A program made the translations under genes and the position numbers. A DNA stretch of 64,000 nt. It comes from SSC3 sp963769585 (lineage in GTDB: Bacteria; Actinomycetota; Actinomycetes; Propionibacteriales; Nocardioidaceae). Below the pieces are notes generated by a model. It was not told the DNA's origin. It was given only the letters and a program-made list of their open reading frames with translations, and did no database searches. This document shows, piece by piece, positions 16,530 through 25,900 of this stretch; within the stretch, counting starts at the first letter, position 1; each line of letters opens with the position of its first letter. The stretch is taken from positions 1,426,001-1,490,000 of the forward strand of contig CAVYMJ010000006.1 in the NCBI GenBank assembly GCA_963769585.1, given 5' to 3'.

Positions 16530-17431
16530 CCACCACGGAACCCACGTCAGCGGCCCGACCTGCCTGGGCCGGGCGCTGGCTCAAGCCGCTCGCCTGGGCC
16601 TCTGTCGTCGCGAACGTCCTGATCGTGGTCAGCGGTGGGGTGGTCCGGTTGACCGGGTCCGGCCTCGGCTGCCCCACCTGGCCGCGCTGCACACCCGAGT
16701 CGTTCACGCCCCACGGCGAGCTGGGCGTCCACGGGGTCATCGAGTTCGGCAACAGGATGGTCACGTTCTTGATCGCCGCGGTCGCCATCGCGACGTTCCT
16801 CGCGGCCTGGCAGTACGGCCGCCCGGCCTTGACCCGTATCGCCCTGGTCCTGGGCATCGGGGTTCCGGCTCAGGCGGTCATCGGCGGGGTGAGCGTCCTG
16901 ACCGACCTGAACCCGTGGGTGGTCTCGCTCCATCTGCTGGTCTCGTTGGCCATGATCGGCGTCGCCGTCCTGCTCGTCCGACGGCTGGGCGAGGGTGACG
17001 GTCCTGCCGTCAGCGGCGTACCGGACGGGGTCTCTTGGCTGGTGCGCGGCATCTTCGTGACCGGCTGGGCCGTGCTGTACGCCGGGACGGTGGTAACGGG
17101 TTCGGGCCCGCACGCCGGCGACGCCGACGCCCCGCGCAACGGACTGGACCCCCAGGGACTCTCCCAGCTGCACGCCGACCTCGTGATGCTGCTTCTCGGG
17201 CTGTCCGTCGCCGCCGTCCTCGTGCTGCGCTCGGTCGACGCCTCGCGCCTCGCCCGGCGCGCCAGTGTCACCCTGCTGGGCGTCGAGCTGGCTCAGGCAT
17301 CGGTCGGCTTCGTGCAGTACTTCACCGATCTGCCGGTACCGCTGGTCACTATGCACCTGCTCGGGGCGGCCCTCTTCAGCGCTGCACTGACCTGGCTGCT
17401 GCTGTCGGTGCGGGACCGCGCCGAGGTCTGA
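16520..17431 (+). CDS. ctaA: Haem A synthase (CtaA/Cox15)
   Basis: A 303-residue eight-helix membrane protein. The haem-binding helices carry the expected histidines (HGVIEFGNRMVTF, SLHLLVSLAMIGVAVLL, QLHADLVMLLLGL and MHLLGAALFSAAL), and the periplasmic loop CPTWPRC holds the Cys pair found in many CtaA proteins. It oxidises the methyl group of haem O to give haem A for the aa3 cytochrome oxidase. The start is ATG 16520 or in-frame GTG 16526, which overlaps the permease stop as GTGA. It converges with ctaB, which makes its substrate; the two stops are 9 nt apart. Confidence 0.95.
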   Translation: MGVTTTEPTSAARPAWAGRWLKPLAWASVVANVLIVVSGGVVRLTGSGLGCPTWPRCTPESFTPHGELGVHGVIEFGNRMVTFLIAAVAIATFLAAWQYGRPALTRIALVLGIGVPAQAVIGGVSVLTDLNPWVVSLHLLVSLAMIGVAVLLVRRLGEGDGPAVSGVPDGVSWLVRGIFVTGWAVLYAGTVVTGSGPHAGDADAPRNGLDPQGLSQLHADLVMLLLGLSVAAVLVLRSVDASRLARRASVTLLGVELAQASVGFVQYFTDLPVPLVTMHLLGAALFSAALTWLLLSVRDRAEV

Positions 17432-17440
17432 CTCGACCCC

Positions 17441-18382
17441 TCAGCGGGTCAGCAGGGGGTCCAGCGCGACCCCGAGGAAGAGCAGCGACAGGTACATGTT
17501 CGACCAGTGGAACAACCGCATCGGCTTGAGGTCGACGACGTCGTCGGTGGCGCTGGCCCGCCGCTGCAGCAGGTGCGCCTCGGCCAGGAACACGGTGCCC
17601 AGCACGACCGCCACGCCGGGATAGAACCAGCCCATGGAGGCGACTGGAACGAGCAGCAACGAGGTCGCCACCGTCGCGTAGGTGTAACCGACGATCTGGC
17701 GGGCGACCGTCCGAGGCCCGGCTACCACCGGCAGCATCGGCACCCCGGCCGCGGCGTAGTCCTCGCGGTACCGGATCGCCAGCGCCCAGAAGTGTGGGGG
17801 CGTCCAGAAGAAGACCACCATGAACAGCACGACGGGCGCCCAGGCGAGCTCGTTGGTGACGGCCGTCCAGCCGATCAGCGCCGGGAAGCAGCCAGCGGCT
17901 CCACCCCAGACGATGTTCTGCGACGTACGGCGCTTGAGGATCATCGTGTAGCCGACGACGTAGAAGACGTTCGCGCTCAGGGCCAGCCCGGCCGAGAGCC
18001 AGTTGACCAGGAGGCCCAGCAGCAGGGTCGAGACCACGCCCAGGGCCAGGCCGAAGACGAGGGCCGCGCGCGGGCTCACGATGTGCCTGGGCAGGGCCCG
18101 GCGCCGGGTACGCCGCATCTGCTCGTCGATGTCACGGTCGTAGAAGCAGTTGAGGGCGTTCGCGCTCCCCGCGGACAGCGTGCCGCCGACCACGGTCGAG
18201 ACCACCAGCCACAGGTCGGGGACGCCCCGCTGGGCAAGGAACATGACCGGGACGGTGGTGAGCAGCAGCAGCTCGATGATGCGCGGTTTGGTGAGCCCGA
18301 CGTACGCCATCAGCACGTCACGTACGGTCGCTCGCTCCCCCTCGGTCGTGTGCACCGAGAGCCGCGGATCGACTGCCGTCAC
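17441..18382 (-). CDS. ctaB: Protohaem IX farnesyltransferase (haem O synthase, CtaB)
   Basis: A 313-residue UbiA-family prenyltransferase. The first Asp-rich motif NALNCFYDRDIDEQMRRT binds the prenyl diphosphate, and the second conserved region WTPPHFWALAIRYREDYAAAG is present. It adds a farnesyl group to haem B to give haem O, the substrate of CtaA. Multiple membrane helices. The start is GTG at 18382. A -10 box TAGACT lies about 50 nt upstream. It is transcribed divergently from tkt. Confidence 0.95.
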   Translation of the reverse strand: MTAVDPRLSVHTTEGERATVRDVLMAYVGLTKPRIIELLLLTTVPVMFLAQRGVPDLWLVVSTVVGGTLSAGSANALNCFYDRDIDEQMRRTRRRALPRHIVSPRAALVFGLALGVVSTLLLGLLVNWLSAGLALSANVFYVVGYTMILKRRTSQNIVWGGAAGCFPALIGWTAVTNELAWAPVVLFMVVFFWTPPHFWALAIRYREDYAAAGVPMLPVVAGPRTVARQIVGYTYATVATSLLLVPVASMGWFYPGVAVVLGTVFLAEAHLLQRRASATDDVVDLKPMRLFHWSNMYLSLLFLGVALDPLLTR

Positions 18383-18431
18383 GGATTCCTCGAACTTCGT
18401 CAGGTTCGCCCACCGGCAGGCGGGCGCGCTC

Positions 18432-18437
18432 AGTCTA
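18432..18437 (-). promoter_or_regulatory. Putative -10 box for ctaB
   Basis: Minus-strand TAGACT (plus AGTCTA) fits TANNNT and would give a leader of about 45 nt before the GTG at 18382. No clear -35. Confidence 0.4.
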
Positions 18438-18507
18438 ATGCGACGGCGGGTCCGACCGCCCCACCGGACAGCCGGGGAGTGATGTGCAACTGCTCACCGC
18501 CGCGGAC

Positions 18508-18513
18508 TAGGCT
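18508..18513 (+). promoter_or_regulatory. Putative -10 box for the tkt operon
   Basis: TAGGCT fits TANNNT; a weak -35 like TGCAAC (18485-18490) stands 17 bp upstream. This would give a leader of about 32 nt before the GTG of tkt at 18552 and drive the whole pentose-phosphate operon. Confidence 0.4.
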
Positions 18514-18551
18514 CGTGACGAAACTCGAAGAGCACCGAGAGGACCACCCCT

Positions 18552-20666
18552 GTGAGCACGGTGAGCACCCCGCTCGAATGGACCGACATCGACCAGCGAG
18601 CCGTCGACACGGTCCGGGTCCTGGCCATGGACGCGGTCCAGAAGGTCGGGAACGGGCACCCCGGTACGGCGATGAGCCTGGCCCCGGCGGCGTACCTGCT
18701 CTACCAGAAGGTGATGCGCTCCAACCCGGCCAACCCGGACTGGCCCGGCCGCGACCGGTTCGTGCTCTCCTGCGGCCACTCGAGCCTCACCCAGTACATC
18801 CAGCTCTTCCTCGGCGGCTTCGGCCTCGAGCTCGGCGACCTCAAGGCGCTGCGCACCTGGGGCAGCAGGACTCCGGGCCACCCCGAGCGCGGCCATACCG
18901 CCGGCGTGGAGACGACCACCGGTCCGCTGGGCCAGGGCGTCGCCAACGCGGTCGGGATGGCCATGGCGGCCCGCCGTGAGCGTGGGCTGTTCGACCCCGA
19001 CGCGGCTCCCGGTGAGTCCCTCTTCGACCACCACGTCTACGTGATCTGTTCCGACGGCGACCTTCAGGAGGGCGTCAGCGGCGAGGCGTCGTCGCTTGCC
19101 GGTCACCAGCGTCTGGGCAACCTGGTGATGATCTACGACGACAACAAGATCTCGATCGAGGACGACACCGCGGTGGCCTTCAGCGAGGACGTCTCCGCCC
19201 GCTACGCGGCCTACGGCTGGCACGTCCAGGACGTCGACTGGACCGGCGGTGCCGGTCCGGACGAGCCGAGCAAGTACGCCGAGGACGTCGACGCGCTCTA
19301 CCAGGCGATCCAGGCCGCCCGGGCGGTCACCGACCGCCCCAGCTTCATCAACCTGCGCACGATCATCGCCTGGCCTGCTCCCACCAAGCAGAACACCGGC
19401 GCCTCGCACGGCTCGGCCCTGGGGGCCGAGGAGGTTGCAGCCACCAAGGAGATCCTCGGCTTCGACCCCGAGCAGACCTTCCAGGTGCCCGACGAGGTGC
19501 TGGACGAGACCCGCTCCCTGGTCGACCGCGGCAAGGTGGCCGAGTCCCAGTGGCAGGCGGTCTTCGACGAGTGGGCAGAGGCCAACCCCGACGCCAAGGC
19601 CCTCTTCGACCGGATGACCAGCCGGACGCTTCCGGCCGGCTGGGACTCCTCGTTGCCGGCGTACGACGCCGACGCCAAGGGCGTGGCCACTCGCAAGGCC
19701 TCGGGCCAGGTGCTCAACGCGATCGCGGGCAGCCTGCCGGAGCTGTGGGGCGGCTCCGCGGACCTCGCTGAGTCCAACAACACCACGATCGCCGGTGCAC
19801 CCAGCTTCCTGCCCACCGAGCACTCCACGCGGGAGTTCTCGGGCGACCCCTACGGGCGCGTCCTGCACTTCGGTATCCGCGAGCACGCCATGGGGTCGAT
19901 CATGAACGGCATCGCCCAGCACGGCGGCACTCGCGTGTACGGCGGGACCTTCCTGGTCTTCTCCGACTACATGCGCCCGGCAGTCCGGCTGGCCGCCCTG
20001 ATGCAGCTACCCGTGACCTACGTGTGGACCCACGACTCGATCGGGCTGGGTGAGGACGGACCGACGCACCAGCCGGTCGAGCATCTGGCCGCTCTGCGCG
20101 CCATCCCCGGCCTGGATGTCGTCCGCCCCGCGGACGCCAACGAGACGGTCGCAGCTTGGAAAGCGGTGCTCAGCCACTCTGACCGTCCAGCAGGGCTCTG
20201 CCTCACCAGACAGAACGTACCGACCTTCCCACGCGGCGAGGACGGGTACGCCACCACCGAGGGTGTCGCCCGGGGCGGCTACGTCCTGCTCGACACTGAC
20301 GGGGTCCCCGACGTCGTCCTGGTCGGCACCGGGTCCGAGGTTCAGCTGGCCGTGGAGGCTCGCACACAGCTGGCTGCCGACGGCATTGCCGCGCGCGTCG
20401 TCTCGATGCCCTGCCGCGAGTGGTTCGACGCCCAGGACCAGGCCTACCGCGACACTGTTATCCCACCGACCGTCAAGGCTCGGGTCAGCGTCGAGGCCGG
20501 CATCGCACAGGGATGGCGTGAAGTGGTGGGAGACCACGGCAGGATCGTCTCCCTGGAGCACTTCGGTGCCTCCGCGGACTACGCACGGATCTTCAGGGAG
20601 TTCGGCATCACCGCAGACGCGGTGGTGCAGGCCGCCAAGGACAGCATCGGAGCCGCCACAGCCTGA
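18552..20666 (+). CDS. tkt: Transketolase
   Basis: A 704-residue thiamine-diphosphate enzyme of the non-oxidative pentose phosphate pathway, moving two-carbon units between sugar phosphates. The ThDP-binding GDGDLQEGVSGE...NKISIEDD region, the His-rich GNGHPGTAMSLAPAAYLL (substrate/cofactor His) and the pyrimidine-domain FGIREHAMGS are all present. Length is normal. The start is GTG 18552, following GAGAGGACC. It opens an operon with tal, pgi, zwf, opcA and pgl. Confidence 0.97.
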   Translation: MSTVSTPLEWTDIDQRAVDTVRVLAMDAVQKVGNGHPGTAMSLAPAAYLLYQKVMRSNPANPDWPGRDRFVLSCGHSSLTQYIQLFLGGFGLELGDLKALRTWGSRTPGHPERGHTAGVETTTGPLGQGVANAVGMAMAARRERGLFDPDAAPGESLFDHHVYVICSDGDLQEGVSGEASSLAGHQRLGNLVMIYDDNKISIEDDTAVAFSEDVSARYAAYGWHVQDVDWTGGAGPDEPSKYAEDVDALYQAIQAARAVTDRPSFINLRTIIAWPAPTKQNTGASHGSALGAEEVAATKEILGFDPEQTFQVPDEVLDETRSLVDRGKVAESQWQAVFDEWAEANPDAKALFDRMTSRTLPAGWDSSLPAYDADAKGVATRKASGQVLNAIAGSLPELWGGSADLAESNNTTIAGAPSFLPTEHSTREFSGDPYGRVLHFGIREHAMGSIMNGIAQHGGTRVYGGTFLVFSDYMRPAVRLAALMQLPVTYVWTHDSIGLGEDGPTHQPVEHLAALRAIPGLDVVRPADANETVAAWKAVLSHSDRPAGLCLTRQNVPTFPRGEDGYATTEGVARGGYVLLDTDGVPDVVLVGTGSEVQLAVEARTQLAADGIAARVVSMPCREWFDAQDQAYRDTVIPPTVKARVSVEAGIAQGWREVVGDHGRIVSLEHFGASADYARIFREFGITADAVVQAAKDSIGAATA

Positions 20667-20708
20667 CCGTGGCGCCCTCCGACTGCAACCACGCATCGGG
20701 AGGAACGC

Positions 20709-21821
20709 ATGTCAGAACGCCTCAAGGCCCTGTCCGAGCAGGGAGTCTCCATCTGGCTGGACGACCTGTCCAGAGAGCGGATCGAGACCGGCAACCTTGC
20801 CGACCTGGTCAAGAACAGCTCGGTCGTCGGCGTGACCACGAACCCGACGATCTTCGCGGCGGCGTTGTCGGACGGCGAGAGGTACGACGCGCAGGTCCGT
20901 GAGCTTGCGGCGGCCGGCGCCTCGGTCGACGACGCGATCGTCGAGCTCACCACGGCTGACGTCCGCGACGCCTGTGACCTGTTCGCCGAGACCAGTGCCC
21001 GAACCGGCGGTGTCGACGGGCGGGTCTCGATCGAGGTCGCTCCGACCCTCGCGTTCGACACCGACGGGACCCTGGCCTCCGCCAAGCGGCTGTGGTCCGC
21101 GGTCGACCGGCCGAACCTCTTCGTCAAGATCCCCGCGACCTCTGAGGGTCTCCCCGCGATCACTGCTGCCCTGGCCGAGGGGATCAGCGTCAACGTCACC
21201 CTGATCTTCGGGCTCGGCCGCTACGAGCAGGTGATGGACGCCTATCTGGACGGCCTCGAGCAGGCAGCGGCCCGGGGCCGACGTCTGGGCGAGATCCACT
21301 CGGTCGCCTCATTCTTCGTCTCGCGGGTCGACACCGAGATCGACGCCAGGCTGGACGGCATCGGCACGCCGGAGGCCCGGGCGCTCAAGGGCAAGGCCGG
21401 TGTTGCCAACGCCAGGCTCGCCTACCAGGCCTACCAGCAGAGGTTCGCCGAGCAGAGGTTCGCCGACCTGCGCAACGACGGTGCCAACACTCAGCGGCCG
21501 CTGTGGGCCTCGACCGGCGTCAAGAACCCCGACTACCCCGACACGATGTACGTGGATGACCTGATCGCGGCCAACGTGGTCAACACGATGCCTGAGAAGA
21601 CTCTGCACGCCTTCGCCGACCATGGCACAGCGCAGGGCGACACGGTCAGCGGGCACTACGACCAGGCCCAGCAGGTGCTCGACGGTCTCGCGGCGGTGGG
21701 CATCGACTACGACGACGTGATCGCCACGCTGGAACGCGAAGGTGTGGAGAAGTTCGTCACCTCAGGGGACGAGCTCATCGCCACCGTGCAGGGACAGCTG
21801 GACAAGGCAGCCCAAGCGTGA
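20709..21821 (+). CDS. tal: Transaldolase
   Basis: A 370-residue transaldolase of the longer actinobacterial type (joined to the pgi start). The Schiff-base lysine is in NLFVKIPAT; the N-terminal SIWLDDLSRERI and C-terminal LWASTGVKNPDYPDTMYVDDLI are family blocks. It transfers a dihydroxyacetone unit between sugar phosphates. Oddity: residues QRFAEQRFAD come from a 15-bp tandem duplication (21438-21467, 14 of 15 identical) in the loop before LWASTG. The stop overlaps the pgi start (GTGA). Confidence 0.96.
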   Translation: MSERLKALSEQGVSIWLDDLSRERIETGNLADLVKNSSVVGVTTNPTIFAAALSDGERYDAQVRELAAAGASVDDAIVELTTADVRDACDLFAETSARTGGVDGRVSIEVAPTLAFDTDGTLASAKRLWSAVDRPNLFVKIPATSEGLPAITAALAEGISVNVTLIFGLGRYEQVMDAYLDGLEQAAARGRRLGEIHSVASFFVSRVDTEIDARLDGIGTPEARALKGKAGVANARLAYQAYQQRFAEQRFADLRNDGANTQRPLWASTGVKNPDYPDTMYVDDLIAANVVNTMPEKTLHAFADHGTAQGDTVSGHYDQAQQVLDGLAAVGIDYDDVIATLEREGVEKFVTSGDELIATVQGQLDKAAQA

Positions 21822-23428
21822 CCGAAGCACTCGAAGTCTCCGCCACGGGTGCGGCTGCGGAGGCCATCTCACGCCACATCAGCCCCCTGGTCGACGCCCG
21901 GTTCGCCTCCCGGCTCTTCGCCCACGATGCCACGCTGTGGGGCTCCGAGGCAGAGTCGGAAGCGTCCCGGCGACTGTCCTGGACCGGGCTGTACCGAACG
22001 TCGCGCCCTCTGCTCGGTCAGATCCGGGCGTTGCGGGCCGAGCTCGCCGACGTCGGGGTCGACCACGTGGTGCTCTGCGGCATGGGTGGGTCCTCGCTCG
22101 CGCCCGAGGTCATCTGCGCCACCGCAGGCGTCGAGCTCACCGTGCTGGACTCGAGCGACCCCGACCAGGTAGGCGCCGCCCTCACCGACCGGCTCGCGCG
22201 CAGCGTGGTGGTGGTCTCCTCCAAGTCCGGCTCCACGCTGGAGACCGACTCACAGAAGCGGCTCTTCGAGCAGGCCTTCGCCGAGGCCGGCATCGACCCC
22301 AGCGAGCGCATCGTCGTGGTGACCGACCCGGGCAGCCCGCTCGACGGCACTGCACGGGCCGCCGGATACCGCGTGGTCAACGCCGACCCTGACGTCGGGG
22401 GCCGCTACTCGGCACTGACCGCGTTCGGCCTGGTCCCCAGCGGCCTGGCCGGGGCTGACATCGAGGCGCTCCTGGAGGAGGCCGATGCCGTGGCGGACCT
22501 GCTCGCCGAGGACGACGAGGGCAACCCCGGCCTCCGACTGGGGGCCGCGTTGGCGGGCACCGAGCCGCTGCGCGACAAGATCGTCTTCGCCGACGACGGG
22601 TCGGGGATGGTCGGCTTCGCGGACTGGGCCGAGCAGCTGATCGCGGAGTCGACCGGGAAGCAGGGCACCGGGCTGCTGCCCGTCGTCGTAGCGGACACCA
22701 GCGCACCCGAGGTTGCCCTGCCACCTCACGACGCGACGGTAGTCCGCCTGACCAGCGACGAGGACGACCACCCGGTGGACAGCGGCTCCGACGTACGCGT
22801 GACCGGCACGCTCGGCGCTCAGCTCCTGTTGTGGCAGGTCGCCACGGCGGTAGCCGGCCGGATCCTCGGGATCAACCCCTTCGACCAGCCTGACGTGGAG
22901 AGCGCGAAGCAGGCCGCCCGCGCGCTGCTGGACAGCACACCGGATGTCGTCCCCGAGGCCTTCACCGAAGGTCACGTCCAAGTCCGGGCGCTCGGCGACT
23001 TCCTCGGGTCGGCCTCGACGCTCAGCGAGGCGGTCGCGGCCCTGCTCGACCAGCTCGACCCGGACCGGGGGTATGTAGCGGTGATGGCCTACCTCGACCG
23101 AGAGGCCCATCCGGGACTGGCCGCGGTCCGCAACGCCCTCGCCGTACGCACCAAACGACCGGTGACGTTCGGGTGGGGGCCACGGTTCCTCCACTCCACC
23201 GGCCAGTTTCACAAGGGCGGTCCCCCGGTCGGGGTCTACGTCCAGATCACCGGGCATCCCACCCAGGACCTCGCGGTTCCGGGGCGAGAGTTCACCCTGG
23301 GAGAGTTCATCGCCTCTCAGGCAGCCGGCGACGGCTCCGTCCTGGCCGGGCACGGCCGTCCGGTGCTGCACCTGCACCTGACCGACCAGGCTGCTGGGCT
23401 CCCGCTGGTAGTGGGTGCGCTCGCGTGA
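21818..23428 (+). CDS. pgi: Glucose-6-phosphate isomerase
   Basis: A 536-residue phosphoglucose isomerase interconverting glucose-6-phosphate and fructose-6-phosphate. The SIS-domain phosphate-binding serines (VVVSSKSGSTLET) and the C-terminal GPRFLHSTGQFHKGG block are seen. It starts with GTG overlapping the tal stop, and its own stop overlaps the GTG of zwf. This placement inside the pentose-phosphate operon lets the operon refill glucose-6-phosphate from fructose-6-phosphate. Confidence 0.94.
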   Translation: MTEALEVSATGAAAEAISRHISPLVDARFASRLFAHDATLWGSEAESEASRRLSWTGLYRTSRPLLGQIRALRAELADVGVDHVVLCGMGGSSLAPEVICATAGVELTVLDSSDPDQVGAALTDRLARSVVVVSSKSGSTLETDSQKRLFEQAFAEAGIDPSERIVVVTDPGSPLDGTARAAGYRVVNADPDVGGRYSALTAFGLVPSGLAGADIEALLEEADAVADLLAEDDEGNPGLRLGAALAGTEPLRDKIVFADDGSGMVGFADWAEQLIAESTGKQGTGLLPVVVADTSAPEVALPPHDATVVRLTSDEDDHPVDSGSDVRVTGTLGAQLLLWQVATAVAGRILGINPFDQPDVESAKQAARALLDSTPDVVPEAFTEGHVQVRALGDFLGSASTLSEAVAALLDQLDPDRGYVAVMAYLDREAHPGLAAVRNALAVRTKRPVTFGWGPRFLHSTGQFHKGGPPVGVYVQITGHPTQDLAVPGREFTLGEFIASQAAGDGSVLAGHGRPVLHLHLTDQAAGLPLVVGALA

Positions 23429-24951
23429 CCCGGGCGGGGAACCCGCTGCGTGACCCGCAGGACCGGAGGCTGCCTCAGATCGCCGGTCCGTGCGGCCTGG
23501 TGATCTTCGGAGTCACGGGTGACTTGGCGACCAAGAAGCTCGTCCCGGCGATCTACGACCTGGCCAACCGTGGCCTCCTCCCGCCGGGGTTCTCTCTGGT
23601 GGGCTATGCCCGCAGGGACTGGAAGGACCAGGACTTCGCCCAGATCGTGCAGGACGCGGTCAAGGCGCATGCCCGAACGGAGTTCCGTCAGGAGGTCTGG
23701 GACCAGCTGGCCGAAGGGTTCCGGTTCGTCTCGGGCGACTTCTCCGATGACGTCGCCTTCCAGAGCCTCCGGCAGACGATCGAGGACCTGGACAAGCTGC
23801 GGGGCACCAAGGGGAACCACGCGTTCTACCTGTCGATCCCGCCGCGCTTCTTCTCCGACGTGATCGGCCAGCTCAAGGAGCACGGCTTGGCGGCTCCCAG
23901 GGACGGGTCCTGGCGTCGGGTGGTCGTCGAGAAGCCCTTCGGGCACAACCTCGCCTCGGCGCGCGAGCTCAACGCCATCGTCTCCGAGGTGTTCCCGCCC
24001 GAGTCCGTCTTCCGCATCGACCACTACCTCGGCAAGGAGACCGTGCAGAACATCCTGGCGCTGCGGTTCGCCAACGCCATGTTCGAGCCGCTCTGGAACT
24101 CCAACTACGTCGACCATGTGCAGATCACCATGGCCGAGGACATCGGTATCGGTGGTCGCGCCGGCTACTACGACGGCATCGGAGCTGCTCGCGACGTGAT
24201 CCAGAACCACCTGCTCCAGCTGATGGCGCTGGTGGCCATGGAGGAGCCAACCGCCTTCGACGCCGCCGCGCTCCGGGTCGAGAAGCAGAAGGTGCTCTCC
24301 TCCGTGTCGCTGCCCCGACGGCTCGACCTGGCCACCGCCCGGGGGCAGTACGCCGAGGGCTGGGCAGGTGGGGCGAAGGTCGTCGGCTACACCGACGAGC
24401 AGGACATCCCGGCACGGTCCGCCACCGAGACCTTCGCTGCCATCAAGCTGGGCGTCGAGACCCGCCGTTGGGCCGGTGTCCCGTTCTACCTGCGTACCGG
24501 CAAGCGACTCGGCCGGCGGGTCACCGAGGTGGCGGTCGTCTTCAAGAGGGCACCCCATCTGCCGTTCGACGCCACCGAGACCGAGGAGCTGGGGCAGAAC
24601 GCACTGGTCATCCGCGTGCAGCCCGACGAGGGGGTGACCTTGCGGTTCGGCTCGAAGGTGCCGGGAACCCAGATGGAGATCCGGGACGTCAACATGGACT
24701 TCGCGTACGGCGGGAGCTTCGCCGAGTCATCGCCCGAGGCCTACGAACGCCTCATCCTCGACGTACTCCTGGGGGAACCGCCGCTGTTCCCCCAGCATGA
24801 GGAGGTCGAGCTCTCCTGGAAGATCCTGGACCCGATCGTGGAGTACTGGGCGTCCAAGGGGCGGCCCGAGCCGTACCCCTCGGGCACCTGGGGGCCACCG
24901 TCGGCGGACGCGATGCTGGCACGCGACGGGCGCACCTGGAGGCGGCCGTGA
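23425..24951 (+). CDS. zwf: Glucose-6-phosphate dehydrogenase
   Basis: A 508-residue G6PDH, the first NADPH-making step of the oxidative pentose phosphate route. The cofactor motif GVTGDLATKKL and the catalytic RIDHYLGKE are clear. The frame is open further upstream inside pgi, but the GTG at 23425 overlapping the pgi stop is the natural start. Followed by opcA, which encodes its known actinobacterial and cyanobacterial activator. Confidence 0.97.
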   Translation: MTRAGNPLRDPQDRRLPQIAGPCGLVIFGVTGDLATKKLVPAIYDLANRGLLPPGFSLVGYARRDWKDQDFAQIVQDAVKAHARTEFRQEVWDQLAEGFRFVSGDFSDDVAFQSLRQTIEDLDKLRGTKGNHAFYLSIPPRFFSDVIGQLKEHGLAAPRDGSWRRVVVEKPFGHNLASARELNAIVSEVFPPESVFRIDHYLGKETVQNILALRFANAMFEPLWNSNYVDHVQITMAEDIGIGGRAGYYDGIGAARDVIQNHLLQLMALVAMEEPTAFDAAALRVEKQKVLSSVSLPRRLDLATARGQYAEGWAGGAKVVGYTDEQDIPARSATETFAAIKLGVETRRWAGVPFYLRTGKRLGRRVTEVAVVFKRAPHLPFDATETEELGQNALVIRVQPDEGVTLRFGSKVPGTQMEIRDVNMDFAYGGSFAESSPEAYERLILDVLLGEPPLFPQHEEVELSWKILDPIVEYWASKGRPEPYPSGTWGPPSADAMLARDGRTWRRP

Positions 24952-24982
24952 AGCCGACCGACGAGCCGCACGGGACCACGCA

Positions 24983-25900
24983 ATGACCATCGAGCTGCAG
25001 GACACCAACTCCTCCGCGATCGCGGCCGCGCTGGTCGAGGCACGCCGCAGAGCGGGGAGTCCCGCGATGGGCATGGTCATGACCCTGGTCGTGGTGGTCG
25101 ACGAGGACGAGGTCGACAGCGCCCTCAAGGGAGCCCGGGACGCCTCGCGCGAGCACCCCGCGCGGATGCTGGCCGTGGTCCTCGGGTCGGCGCGTGGTCA
25201 GGCACGGGTCGACGCCGAGGTGCGCACCGGCGCTGGCACCGTCGGCGAGATGGCGCTGATCCGCCTCCACGGGGAGGCGACAAAGCACCCGGAGTCCGTG
25301 GTCCTCCCGCTGCTGCTTCCAGACTCCCCTGTGGTCGTCTGGTGGCCGGGTGACGCACCCGCAGACCCGGCAGCGGACCCGCTCGGCCGACTGGCCAAGC
25401 GGCGCATCACCGACGCTGCGGCCGCGCCTCGAGGCAAGGCCAAGGCGATGCTCACCCAGTGCCGCAGCTACGCCCCTGGCAACACCGACCTCGCCTGGAC
25501 CCGGATCACCGGCTGGAGGGCCTTGCTGGCGGCAGCGCTGGACGAGGAGGAGGCCAAGGTGACTGGTGCGTCGGTCACCGGGGAGCGGATCAGCCCCAGC
25601 GCCGACCTGCTCGGTGCCTGGCTAGCCGACCGGCTGAAGGTGAAGGTGGCCCGACAGACCTCCCGTGGCCCGGGGATCACCGAGGTGGTCCTCACCATGA
25701 AGCACGGCGACGTCCGAGTCAGCCGGCTCGACGGCAAGCTCGCCACGCTCTCCTCGCCCGGCCAGCCTGACCGTCCGGTGGCGCTGAAGCGACGGGAGAT
25801 CTCCGAGCTGTTGTCGGAGGAGCTGCGCCGGCTCGACCCCGACGGCATCTACGCCGCCACTGTCAAGCGGCTCGCCCGGCTGCACGAGAGCGCCCCGTGA
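24983..25900 (+). CDS. opcA: OpcA, glucose-6-phosphate dehydrogenase assembly protein
   Basis: A 305-residue OpcA. OpcA binds G6PDH and is needed for its full activity or oligomerisation in cyanobacteria and actinobacteria. The conserved middle region RITDAAAAPRGKAKAMLTQC (shown in part as RITDAA/QC) and WTRITGWRALLAAALD fit the family, which has no other fold relative of known activity. The start is ATG 24983, 31 nt after zwf; upstream in-frame codons are inside zwf. The stop overlaps the pgl start. Confidence 0.94.
   Translation: MTIELQDTNSSAIAAALVEARRRAGSPAMGMVMTLVVVVDEDEVDSALKGARDASREHPARMLAVVLGSARGQARVDAEVRTGAGTVGEMALIRLHGEATKHPESVVLPLLLPDSPVVVWWPGDAPADPAADPLGRLAKRRITDAAAAPRGKAKAMLTQCRSYAPGNTDLAWTRITGWRALLAAALDEEEAKVTGASVTGERISPSADLLGAWLADRLKVKVARQTSRGPGITEVVLTMKHGDVRVSRLDGKLATLSSPGQPDRPVALKRREISELLSEELRRLDPDGIYAATVKRLARLHESAP

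Noticed and set aside
17428..17452. Possible terminator between ctaA and ctaB
   Set aside because: GACCC/GGGTC gives only a 5-bp stem and competes with CTGAC/GTCAG; not convincing.
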